Shown: positions 17,663 through 25,408 of the stretch, one piece after another
Layout of the letters: every line of letters starts with the position of its first letter
Numbering within the stretch: the first letter of the stretch is position 1
NCBI GenBank assembly: GCA_040219295.1
Contig: JAVJST010000011.1
Coordinates: 310,001 to 374,000 of the forward strand
Reading direction: 5' to 3'
From: JAVJST01 sp040219295
Lineage (GTDB): Bacteria; Pseudomonadota; Alphaproteobacteria; Rhodospirillales; Casp-alpha2
DNA length: 64,000 nt
The notes under the pieces: model-generated
Database searches by the model: none
Seen by the model: the letters and a program-made list of their open reading frames with translations, nothing else
Told to the model about the DNA's origin: nothing
Program-made: the position numbers and the translations under genes

Positions 17663-18884
17663 ACGGCGGCATCCGCTCCGTCCACGCCATGACGACCAGC
17701 GCGCACAGGCCCATCGCGCAGAAACCGCCGACCAGCGGCTCCAGCCCGCCTGCGAACCGACCGGCGATGAACCAGCCCAACGGCACGGCCATGATCGTCG
17801 AGACCGAGCCGACCAGCGCGGCACCGAGCCCGGCCATGTGACCGAGCGGCTGCATGGCGAGCGCATTCAGATTGCCGAACTGCAGACCGATGAAGAAGAA
17901 CGTCGGCAGCAGCCAGGCCATGAACAAGGTGATCGACGGTTGCGGATCGACGGCAAGAAGAAAGCCCAGGAATATCGCGGATAGCCCGGATACACCGGCG
18001 AACCCGTATTGAGTCAGTTTTCGCATGCCGAGGCGCATGACCAGCATCGAGTTGACGACGCTGGCGGCGCCGATGGACAGGGCGGCGGCGCCGAAATACA
18101 ACGGGAACAGTTCGCCGGTGTCGAAGACCTCCTGAAACACCTGCTGCGCCGAGCTCAGGTACGACATGAACGCGCCGAAGATGAGGCCGGCGCAAACCGA
18201 ATAACCCATCGCCACGCGGTTACCCGCTGCCTCCCGGTATCCTTCAAGGACATTGCGCAACGAGAACACGCGGCGATTCTCATGGGCCAGGGTTTCCGGC
18301 TGACGCGCCGCGAGCCATACCGCGCCGACAATCGAGAACGCGATCATCATCAGGAAGATCGATTGCCAGTCCGCGAAGAACAGAATCCCCTGACCGAGTG
18401 CCGGCGCGACCGCAGGCACCAGAATGAACACCGACATGACGATCGACATGATCCGCGCCATCGCCCGGCCCTCGTACAGGTCGCGGATCAGCGACATGAC
18501 GACGACGCGGGGCCCGGCGGCGCCGAAGCCCTGCAAGATGCGCCCCGCGAGCATCATCGACAGATCGTCGGCGGCAACCGACAGCACGCAGCCAATCACG
18601 AAGACCGCGTAACCGAGACAGATGACCACCTTGCGGCCGAAACTGTCGGACAGCGGTCCGGCGAGCAACTGCCCCATCGAGAACCCCAGGAACAGCGTCG
18701 TGATCACGAGCTGGGGATCGTTCGGATCGCTCACCTCGAGGTCCTGGCCGATCATCCTGAGTGCGGGCAGAACGACGTCCGTCGCCAATGCGACGATCGA
18801 GGTTGTCACCGCCACGAGCGCGATGAACTCGGGCAGCGCAAGAGATCGGGTCGGCTTGAACATGATGATGCTGTTTGGGCGCAT
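17625..18884 (-). CDS. Bcr/CflA-type multidrug efflux MFS transporter
   Basis: 419 residues with about twelve hydrophobic segments and cytoplasmic loops in the MFS pattern. The first half has the drug:H+ antiporter features ATDVVLPALRMIGQDL in TM1 and its loop, and motif A as AGPLSDSFGRKVVI between TM2 and TM3. The order and the TM1 motif fit the Bcr/CflA (DHA1) branch. An ATG seven codons downstream (MFKPTRS) is an alternative start. It is an inner-membrane exporter; the substrate is not predictable. Its last 38 bp overlap the end of pncB on the opposite strand. Confidence 0.88.
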   Translation of the reverse strand: MRPNSIIMFKPTRSLALPEFIALVAVTTSIVALATDVVLPALRMIGQDLEVSDPNDPQLVITTLFLGFSMGQLLAGPLSDSFGRKVVICLGYAVFVIGCVLSVAADDLSMMLAGRILQGFGAAGPRVVVMSLIRDLYEGRAMARIMSIVMSVFILVPAVAPALGQGILFFADWQSIFLMMIAFSIVGAVWLAARQPETLAHENRRVFSLRNVLEGYREAAGNRVAMGYSVCAGLIFGAFMSYLSSAQQVFQEVFDTGELFPLYFGAAALSIGAASVVNSMLVMRLGMRKLTQYGFAGVSGLSAIFLGFLLAVDPQPSITLFMAWLLPTFFFIGLQFGNLNALAMQPLGHMAGLGAALVGSVSTIMAVPLGWFIAGRFAGGLEPLVGGFCAMGLCALVVMAWTERMPPFNASSAETPGQP

Positions 18885-18946
18885 AACGCACCCAAGGCAA
18901 CCCTGTATTTGATGAAACGGAAAGCCGGGCTGCGGCCCGGATGCGG

Positions 18947-20212
18947 CTACTTGGATGCTGCGGCGATCTTCTTGTCGAACGTATCGAAGGCTTCGATCAG
19001 TGCCTCGAGAACCTCGAACCCGTGGCGCTTGGTAATGCGCAACCGCCCGAGATCGTCCTCCAGGGCGACCCGAAGGTCGGCAAACAGGGCATCCATCAGC
19101 CGAACCAAACCGATCGCGTCCAGCGTCCAGCCCGGGTTGCCGCTTGTCGGTTTTGCCGGCTGCATGTTCGAATTGATCAGCTCACGCATCCACTCGAGGC
19201 GTTTCTCCAGATCCTCGAAGTGCGGGGCTGCGGCGACGAGAACGTCGAGAACAATCGCCTTGGCCTCACGGTGCGCATAGGCGTGATCCCAGGAAAACTC
19301 GGCCCCGAACTTCTGGCGGAGCTTGTCGACGACCCTGTTGGCATGATCTTCGAACTCGTTCAGATGCTCGCGGCCGATCATCATCTCGAGCGCGTGGAAG
19401 AATCCGGGCAGAATTCGCCGGGATAACCCGTCCGGCTTCTTGCCCATCTCGATCTCGTCGACCAGCAGATGCGAGAACTTCTTCACCACCAGCCGGTTCA
19501 GCGAATTGACGCGTTCATGTGTCCAGTGACTCTTGTTGCGCGCGTCGGCGAAACTCTTGAGCTGGCGTGAGAACGTCTCCGCCAGCACGTCCGCCTGCTT
19601 CTCGAACGAACTGCTCAACGCCTCGACGTCTTCGACGGACAGTTGGCCGCCGCGCTTCGCGGCCTGGCCACGCAAGGCGCCGACGAATCCGCCGACGACG
19701 GACTCGGCGACCATGCGGCCCTGCTCCTGCGGGTCGGTCGACATGCGCTTGCGCTTTTTTGGTACGGGGTCGGGCGGCACCGGCGGCGGCGAAGCGGATT
19801 TCGACGGGCGCGGTGCCGCTTCGGCCCTGGGGGCCGCCTTAGGGGTAACCTTGGGCGCGGGTTGAGGCGCGGGTTTCGCCGTAGGCGGCGGTGGCGGCGG
19901 TGTCGGCGACTGCAACTCCGCCTTGAGATCGTCCATCAGGGAGGACCGCTTGCCGCCCGCGGGCGCTGGTCTTACGACATCGGGGCCCTTGCGGCGGTCT
20001 CGCTGACCGGGTTGGCCGTGAATGACCTGCGGTTTCTTGAAACCGGGTTTCTCGTCTTCGACGGCGAACGGAAGCTTGTCTGACGCCTTGTTCATGGCCG
20101 GCTTGCCGCCGTCTGATGATTCCGGGCGTACACCCAGTTTGCCGGGTTTATAGACCTCGACATCATCCCGCCCCTCAATCGTCTCGCGCTCGTAGTTCTT
20201 GACGGTCGACAT
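18947..20212 (-). CDS. Uncharacterised protein: disordered Pro-rich N-half, helical C-half
   Basis: 421 residues, not assigned to a family I know. Residues 1-155 are charged and low-complexity, with a poly-Pro run (SPTPPPPPPTAKP) and a basic patch KKRKR at about 150. Residues 160-420 look mostly helical and conserved in style (SVEDVEALSSSFEKQADVLA, HWTHERVNSLNRLVVKKFSH, FFHALEMMIGREHLNEFEDH), with no signal peptide or membrane segment. It is probably a cytoplasmic scaffold or regulator. It is divergent from gltX and follows the efflux gene's upstream end by 62 bp on the same strand. Confidence 0.65.
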   Translation of the reverse strand: MSTVKNYERETIEGRDDVEVYKPGKLGVRPESSDGGKPAMNKASDKLPFAVEDEKPGFKKPQVIHGQPGQRDRRKGPDVVRPAPAGGKRSSLMDDLKAELQSPTPPPPPPTAKPAPQPAPKVTPKAAPRAEAAPRPSKSASPPPVPPDPVPKKRKRMSTDPQEQGRMVAESVVGGFVGALRGQAAKRGGQLSVEDVEALSSSFEKQADVLAETFSRQLKSFADARNKSHWTHERVNSLNRLVVKKFSHLLVDEIEMGKKPDGLSRRILPGFFHALEMMIGREHLNEFEDHANRVVDKLRQKFGAEFSWDHAYAHREAKAIVLDVLVAAAPHFEDLEKRLEWMRELINSNMQPAKPTSGNPGWTLDAIGLVRLMDALFADLRVALEDDLGRLRITKRHGFEVLEALIEAFDTFDKKIAAASK

Positions 20213-20307
20213 ATCGCCCTTCAGACCCGCAGAACCTCGATCCCGGCTTTTTGTATATCACGGAACCCCTTGATTCGCGTAACCATATTGGGAACGCATT
20301 GAGACAT

Positions 20308-20323
20308 GGTTAATCGGTTAACC
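20308..20323. repeat. Short palindrome upstream of gltX
   Basis: GGTTAA and TTAACC separated by TCGG, lying between two divergent genes. It may be a regulator-binding site. The 4-base spacing between TTAA halves does not fit the 7-base spacing of a CtrA box. Confidence 0.35.
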
Positions 20324-20353
20324 TTATTTGGCATTTGCGTCGATTCTGCTGCG

Positions 20354-20382
20354 TTGACAGTCTCACCCTCACCCCATACGGT
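20354..20382 (+). promoter_or_regulatory. Candidate gltX promoter
   Basis: TTGACA, 17-base spacer, TACGGT, ending 51 bp before the gltX start codon. A consensus -35 with correct spacing makes it plausible; the -10 is only partly consensus. Confidence 0.45.
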
Positions 20383-20433
20383 CCGCGAACTCTGATCCGC
20401 CCCGTCGCAGACAACAGCTGCAAACGATTACCG

Positions 20434-21774
20434 ATGACCCTGACCGTGCGTTTTGCCCCCAGCCCGACGGGCCGGCTGCATGTCGGCAACGCCCGCATGG
20501 CGCTCGTGAACTGGATTCTGGCACGCAAGTCCGGCGGCTCGGCGATCCTGCGGTTCGACGACACCGACGCGGAACGCTCAACCGAAGAGTTCGCTGCGGC
20601 CATCGTCGAGGATCTTGCGTGGCTCGGGCTCGACTGGGACCGGACCGAACGCCAGTCGGCGCGCTTCGCGGCCTACGATGCCGCCGCCGACAGACTTCGT
20701 GGCGCGGGTCGGCTGTATCCCTGTTACGAGACGCCGGAAGAGCTCGAGTTCGCCCGCAACCGCCAGCGCCGCATGGGCAAGCCGCCGATCTACGATCGTT
20801 CGGCGCTGAACCTGACGGATGAACAGATAAAGATGCACGAGGCCGAGGGCCGCAAACCCCACTGGCGTTTCAGGCTTGCGGACGGCGAGATCGCGTTCAC
20901 CGATCTTGTCCGCGGTGCCACGCGCTTTCAGTCCGAGAACCTGTCCGACCCGGTACTGATCCGCGAGGACGGGACTTACCTCTACATGCTGCCGTCGGCC
21001 GTCGACGACATCGATATGGGCGTGACCCATGTCGTGCGCGGCGAGGATCACGTCACCAACTCCGCCATTCAGAGCCAGCTGTTCGCCGCGCTCGGCGCCG
21101 GCGCGCCGACGTTCGCACACCTGCCGCTGCTGACCGATGCGGAGGGCGCCGGCTTCTCGAAGAGGCTCGGGTCGATGAGCCTCGGCGACCTGCGCGATCA
21201 GGGTTGCGAGCCGATGGCCGTCAACTCGCTGCTGGCGACGCTCGGCACGTCGGACGACATCGAGCCCTTCGCCGACCTGGACGCGCTTGTCGCCGCCTTT
21301 GACATCGGGCACTTCGGCCGCGCCCAGCCGCGCTTCGACACGGCTAGGCTGTGGGCACTGAACGCCCGCTGGCTGCACGAGCGATCCTATGAGGACGTCG
21401 CCGACCGGCTGGATTCGATGTCGCTGTCGTATGTCGACAGGGCCTTCTGGGAGGCGGTTCGCGCGAATCTGGAGAAACTCGATGACGTCCGGCAGTGGCA
21501 TGACGTCTGTTTCGGCGACGTGTCGCCGGTTGTCGACGATACCGGCTTTCTGTCCGAGGCCGCCGCTCTGCTGCCGGACGAGCCGTGGTCGGAAGCCACC
21601 TGGGGTGACTGGACGACAGCGGTGAAACAGGCCACCGGTGCCAAGGGCAAGGCGTTGTTCATGCCGCTGCGCCTCGCGCTTACCGGCCTCGATCATGGAC
21701 CGGAACTGAAGAACCTGTTACCTCTCATCGGCCGCGAACGGGCCTTGCGCAGGCTCGCCGGCGAAACCGCTTGA
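20434..21774 (+). CDS. gltX: Glutamyl-tRNA synthetase
   Basis: 446 residues from ATG 20434 (MTLTVRFAPSPTGRLHVGN). The class I HIGH motif is HVGN, and the KMSKS-equivalent is FSKRLGS at about 248-254. RFDDTDAERS and the C-terminal helical anticodon-binding region complete the picture. The enzyme charges tRNA-Glu (or, in discriminating and non-discriminating variants, tRNA-Gln). Many alphaproteobacteria have two gltX copies, so this could be one of a pair. It is followed by cysS after 8 bp, so the two synthetases are likely co-transcribed. Confidence 0.92.
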   Translation: MTLTVRFAPSPTGRLHVGNARMALVNWILARKSGGSAILRFDDTDAERSTEEFAAAIVEDLAWLGLDWDRTERQSARFAAYDAAADRLRGAGRLYPCYETPEELEFARNRQRRMGKPPIYDRSALNLTDEQIKMHEAEGRKPHWRFRLADGEIAFTDLVRGATRFQSENLSDPVLIREDGTYLYMLPSAVDDIDMGVTHVVRGEDHVTNSAIQSQLFAALGAGAPTFAHLPLLTDAEGAGFSKRLGSMSLGDLRDQGCEPMAVNSLLATLGTSDDIEPFADLDALVAAFDIGHFGRAQPRFDTARLWALNARWLHERSYEDVADRLDSMSLSYVDRAFWEAVRANLEKLDDVRQWHDVCFGDVSPVVDDTGFLSEAAALLPDEPWSEATWGDWTTAVKQATGAKGKALFMPLRLALTGLDHGPELKNLLPLIGRERALRRLAGETA

Positions 21775-21782
21775 GCCCCGAC

Positions 21783-23129
21783 ATGTCGCTGCAGATTCAC
21801 AACACCCTATCGCGCCGCAAGGAGCCGTTCGAGCCGATCGATCCGGCGCATGTGCGCATGTACGTCTGCGGTCCGACCGTTTACGACCTAGCGCACATCG
21901 GCAACGCGCGGCCCGTTGTCGTGTTCGACGTTCTGGCGCGCCTGTTGCGGTCGCTCTATCCGAAGGTAACGTACGTTCGCAACATCACCGACGTCGACGA
22001 CAAGATCAACGCACGCTCACGCGAGTCCGGCGAGGACATCCGGACCATCACCGAGCGCACCGCGGCGGTGTTTCACGAAGACATGGCGGCGCTTGGCGCT
22101 CTCGCCCCGGACGAGGAACCGCGCTGCACCGATCATATCGCCGAGATGATCGAGATGACGGAAACCCTGATCGCCAGGGGCAATGCCTACGAGGCGGAAG
22201 GACACGTGCTGTTCAACGTTCCGTCAATGGCGGAGTACGGAGGATTGTCGCGCCACAGCCGGGACGAGTTGATTGCCGGTGCGCGGGTCGAGGTCGCGCC
22301 CTACAAGAAGGATCCGGCCGATTTCGTACTGTGGAAGCCTTCGGATGAAGAAACGCCGGGATGGGACAGCCCGTGGGGCCGCGGGCGGCCGGGCTGGCAT
22401 ATCGAATGCTCGGCCATGGCCAAGTGCTACCTCGGTGAAACGTTCGACATTCATGGCGGCGGCCAGGACCTGATCTTTCCGCATCACGAAAACGAGCTGG
22501 CCCAAAGCCGCTGCGCGCATGATAGCGCGATCATGGCGAAGTACTGGATGCACAACGGCTACCTGATGGCCGAGGGCGAGAAGATGTCGAAGAGCCTCGG
22601 CAACTTCTACACCGTCCACGAGCTTCTCGACGAGTTCCCGGGCGAGGCGATCCGGCTCGTGCTGCTGAAGACGCACTACCGCCAGCCGCTCGATTTCACG
22701 AAGGCGGGCATCGCCGAGGCCAAGCGGGAACTCGACGGTTTCTACCGGACACTGCAATCGGCGCAACCGGATGAAGCCGGCGTGGTCGATGCGGCCGTAG
22801 TCGAGGCGCTGTCCGACGATCTGAACACGCCGCGCGCGCTGAGCCGGCTGCACGAACTGCGCGCCGGCGGCGACGAATTGATGTCGACCCTCAGGAAATC
22901 CGCGGCAATGCTGGGGCTTCTTGGGCAAGACCCGGACGAATGGTTCAAGTGGGCGCCGGCATCGGCGGCGGAAGTCGATGAAGCCGCGGTGGAGGCATTG
23001 ATCGCGGAGCGCAATCAGGCGCGCGCCGACAAGAACTTTGCCCGCGCCGACGAAATCCGCGACGAACTCGCCCAGCAGGGCATCGTGCTCGAGGACGGCG
23101 CCGGCGGCACGACCTGGAAGCGCGCCTGA
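21783..23129 (+). CDS. cysS: Cysteinyl-tRNA synthetase
   Basis: 448 residues from ATG 21783. Class I synthetase motifs are YVCGPTVYDLAHIGNAR (zinc-ligand Cys and HIGN), WHIECSAMAKCYLG (second zinc ligand region), FPHHENELAQ and the KMSKSLGNF loop. The C-terminal helical region is typical. It charges tRNA-Cys. The gene starts 8 bp after gltX. A TTG overlapping the gltX stop region could extend it by four codons but is less likely. Confidence 0.95.
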   Translation: MSLQIHNTLSRRKEPFEPIDPAHVRMYVCGPTVYDLAHIGNARPVVVFDVLARLLRSLYPKVTYVRNITDVDDKINARSRESGEDIRTITERTAAVFHEDMAALGALAPDEEPRCTDHIAEMIEMTETLIARGNAYEAEGHVLFNVPSMAEYGGLSRHSRDELIAGARVEVAPYKKDPADFVLWKPSDEETPGWDSPWGRGRPGWHIECSAMAKCYLGETFDIHGGGQDLIFPHHENELAQSRCAHDSAIMAKYWMHNGYLMAEGEKMSKSLGNFYTVHELLDEFPGEAIRLVLLKTHYRQPLDFTKAGIAEAKRELDGFYRTLQSAQPDEAGVVDAAVVEALSDDLNTPRALSRLHELRAGGDELMSTLRKSAAMLGLLGQDPDEWFKWAPASAAEVDEAAVEALIAERNQARADKNFARADEIRDELAQQGIVLEDGAGGTTWKRA

Positions 23130-23140
23130 CCGGCCGATTT

Positions 23141-23411
23141 TCCTTGACATAAAAGGAATAACATCCTATAACACCATGCGCTCTTTTGCGATGGTGAATA
23201 CGGTGTCGGCGCCGGCGTCACTGGACTCGCGCCCTGCCTCCGCCGTGGATAACCGGGTCCAGCCCGAGCATGAGGGGGCAAAGAACGTTCCTCACCCTGA
23301 GCCTGACGATCTGCCTTCGCCGAAGCGAAGCTCCGGCTTCGCGCAGGCAGGAGGGCGAGATGCAGAGAAATGCGGTCCGCCGGGGGTCGATGGGCCGAAA
23401 TAGCCCGGAAC
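23141..23411 (+). repeat. Dispersed promoter-bearing element, copy A
   Basis: It begins just past the cysS stop with a near-perfect promoter (23144-23172). A CACCATGCGC...GCGATGGTG inverted repeat follows, then GAATA. A 50-bp block at 23361-23410 matches 54252-54301 at 44 of 50 positions, and the start also matches the start of copy B. The middle differs between copies and contains fragments seen in other intergenic repeats (CCTCACCCTGAG). The rest of the gap to the MFS gene (23412-23671) has weaker likeness to 54302-54400 and no gene that I trust. No transposase is present. Confidence 0.65.
23144..23172 (+). promoter_or_regulatory. Strong sigma70-type promoter in copy A
   Basis: TTGACA, exactly 17 bases, TATAAC, with an AT-rich spacer in otherwise GC-rich DNA. 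It points right. The nearest gene on that strand starts about 500 bp away, so a non-coding transcript is possible. Confidence 0.7.
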
Positions 23412-23671
23412 CCGGATTCGCGCGTGATTCCAATGTTTTGAATATTGCCAAACATGGTCCAGCGATGGGTCGCGGATAGGCCGTAAATGGGCGGGGCATG
23501 GGCAGAGGATCCGCACGGCGCGAATGCGAAGGCCATCGGAATGCGTTGACCATCCTGACCGAGAATAGCCCTGACTGACCGTTCACGGCCGGACCCGGTT
23601 CGATTTTTCTTGTCCGCCGGACAAGAAAAATGCGTTGGCGCGGCGGCGCGGCGCGGCGCAAAGTCGCGACC

Positions 23672-24922
23672 ATGTTCGCCTTCCTCGCGCCCGTCATCGC
23701 CTTGCTGGTCTCGCTGTTCCTGCTGCAGATCGGCGCCTCGCTCTCCGGCACCCTGATCCCGCTTCGCGGCTACGCCGAGGGATTTCCGACGCCGCTGATC
23801 GGCGCGCTCGGCACGGCGTACTTCGGCGGCTTCGTGATCGGCTGCTTCCTGGCGCCGCTCCTCGTCCGACGGGTCGGCTACATTCGGTCCTTCGCCGCGT
23901 TGTGCGCGATCTCCGCCGTCGCCGTGATGGTCCTGCCGCTGTTCCCCGACCCGGTCATCTGGCTTGTCCTCCGGGTCCTCGGCGGCGCCGCGGCCTCCAG
24001 TCTCTATGCCGTGATCGAGAGTTGGCTCAACGAGAAGACCGACAGGGAGCATCGCGGGGCGACGTTCTCGATCTACCAGGTGCTGATGTTCATCGGCTCT
24101 CTGAGCGGCCAGAACATGCTGGGCCTAGCCGACGTTTCGACGCCCGATCTGTTTACCTATGCGACCGCGCTGATCGTGCTGGCGCTGGTGCCGGTGGCGA
24201 TGACGCGGCGCGAATCGCCGAGCCCGCCGACCCGGGTGAAGATCGATATCCGGTGGGCCATCTCGATGTCACCCATCGCCACGTTCGGCTGTCTGTGCGT
24301 CGGCCTGACCAACGGTTCGTCGTGGTCGCTGGCACCCGTGTTCGTCTCGTCCCAAGGCTTCACGGCGCAGCATTCTGGCTGGTTCATGATGGCGTTCCTG
24401 CTGGGCGGCGCGCTCGGTCAGTATCCCGTCGGCTGGATCTCCGACCGTATCGACCGGCGCTGGGTCATCATGGGCGTCGCCGCCGTTTCCGGGGCGCTGG
24501 GGCTGGCCCTGTCGTTCGAGTACGGCGGAAGTTTCGAGACCCTCGCAGCGACCATGTTCTTCTACGGGCTCGTTTCACTGACGATCTATTCGTTGTGTGT
24601 CGCGCACATCAACGACATGGCCGACCCGCAACGGCGCATGGAAATCGCCAGTGCCATGCTGTTGTTCTACAGCGTCGGCGCATCCATCGGACCGCTCGTC
24701 GTCTCGGCGATCATCGACGCCACGACGTTCGCGAGCCTTTACCGGTTCACCGCCGTCGGTCATGGGGCGATCGCCATCTTCGCGGTATGGCGCATGATTC
24801 GCCGCCCGCGCACACCAACCGACGACCGAGCATCCTTCGTGGTCACCATGCCCCGGACCGCACCTGTCGTCTCTGATCTTGATCCGATGATGGATGAACC
24901 GGATGATAAGGGCAGGAAGTAA
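23672..24922 (+). CDS. MFS transporter (YcaD-like)
   Basis: 416 residues from ATG 23672; 14 further in-frame codons upstream are Arg/Ala-rich and less likely. About twelve hydrophobic segments are present, with YFGGFVIGCFLAPLLVRRVGY as TM2 and its loop, and a second-half motif A as GWISDRIDRRWVIMG. The segment ESWLNEKTDREHRG after TM5 is typical of the YcaD/YfkF-like group of MFS proteins, whose substrates are mostly unknown. The C-terminus is an acidic tail. It may be expressed from the promoter of the upstream repeat element. Confidence 0.82.
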   Translation: MFAFLAPVIALLVSLFLLQIGASLSGTLIPLRGYAEGFPTPLIGALGTAYFGGFVIGCFLAPLLVRRVGYIRSFAALCAISAVAVMVLPLFPDPVIWLVLRVLGGAAASSLYAVIESWLNEKTDREHRGATFSIYQVLMFIGSLSGQNMLGLADVSTPDLFTYATALIVLALVPVAMTRRESPSPPTRVKIDIRWAISMSPIATFGCLCVGLTNGSSWSLAPVFVSSQGFTAQHSGWFMMAFLLGGALGQYPVGWISDRIDRRWVIMGVAAVSGALGLALSFEYGGSFETLAATMFFYGLVSLTIYSLCVAHINDMADPQRRMEIASAMLLFYSVGASIGPLVVSAIIDATTFASLYRFTAVGHGAIAIFAVWRMIRRPRTPTDDRASFVVTMPRTAPVVSDLDPMMDEPDDKGRK

Positions 24923-24942
24923 CAGGATCGGGGCGGAAACAG

Positions 24943-25251
24943 TTGAGCGATCCCGTCATCAAGGCGCTCGCGGTGCTGAACGACGCACTGGCCCGTGACC
25001 CGGAAGCGATCACGCAGTTGATCAACCTTCGCGTCCCGTGCCGCAAGAAGCTCGGCGATCATCCGACCATACGCATCGCGCTCTACGGCGACGAGTACAG
25101 GGTCGGGATTCTCGGCCTGATCAACGGGATCCTGGGCGACTCGCCGTCCGGGGTCATCGGTGCGGAGGGGCCCCTGGACGACGCCGGTCAGTTCACCCGC
25201 ATCAAACGTTTCGTCGACATGCGTGAAAGCAAGCTTGACGTTCTCGCCTAG
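24943..25251 (+). CDS. Small conserved-looking protein, unknown function
   Basis: 102 residues from a TTG preceded by GGGGCGGAAACAG. No signal peptide or transmembrane segment is seen. The sequence has an ordered, non-shadow composition (KALAVLNDALARDPEAITQL, IALYGDEYRVGILGLINGIL), with an N-terminal helix followed by a possible small alpha/beta unit. It starts 20 bp after the MFS gene on the same strand. No family recognised. Confidence 0.55.
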   Translation: MSDPVIKALAVLNDALARDPEAITQLINLRVPCRKKLGDHPTIRIALYGDEYRVGILGLINGILGDSPSGVIGAEGPLDDAGQFTRIKRFVDMRESKLDVLA

Positions 25252-25408
25252 GTTGTTCTTCAGTTTCGCGGCGGGAAACGGCTGTTCGCAGATTCTTTTA
25301 TGAAATCTTCGAATCACCTGTTCCCAACAATGATGTTTCAAGATAAGATGTACGGGATTTTACCTATAGTACGATTGCGTATTTACTCCTGCGCAGGAAC
25401 CGCCGTCG

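Noticed and set aside
15527..17866. 779-codon minus-strand frame antisense to aroG and pncB
   Set aside because: Both plus-strand genes have complete catalytic motifs; the antisense frame has none.
20308..20323. CtrA-binding site upstream of gltX
   Set aside because: TTAA halves are spaced by 4 bases, not the 7 of a CtrA box. Kept only as a palindrome.
23176..23403. 75-codon open frame starting just after the promoter of copy A
   Set aside because: It runs through the repeat element, has no ribosome-binding site and ends inside the conserved 50-bp block. The matching frame is not kept in copy B.
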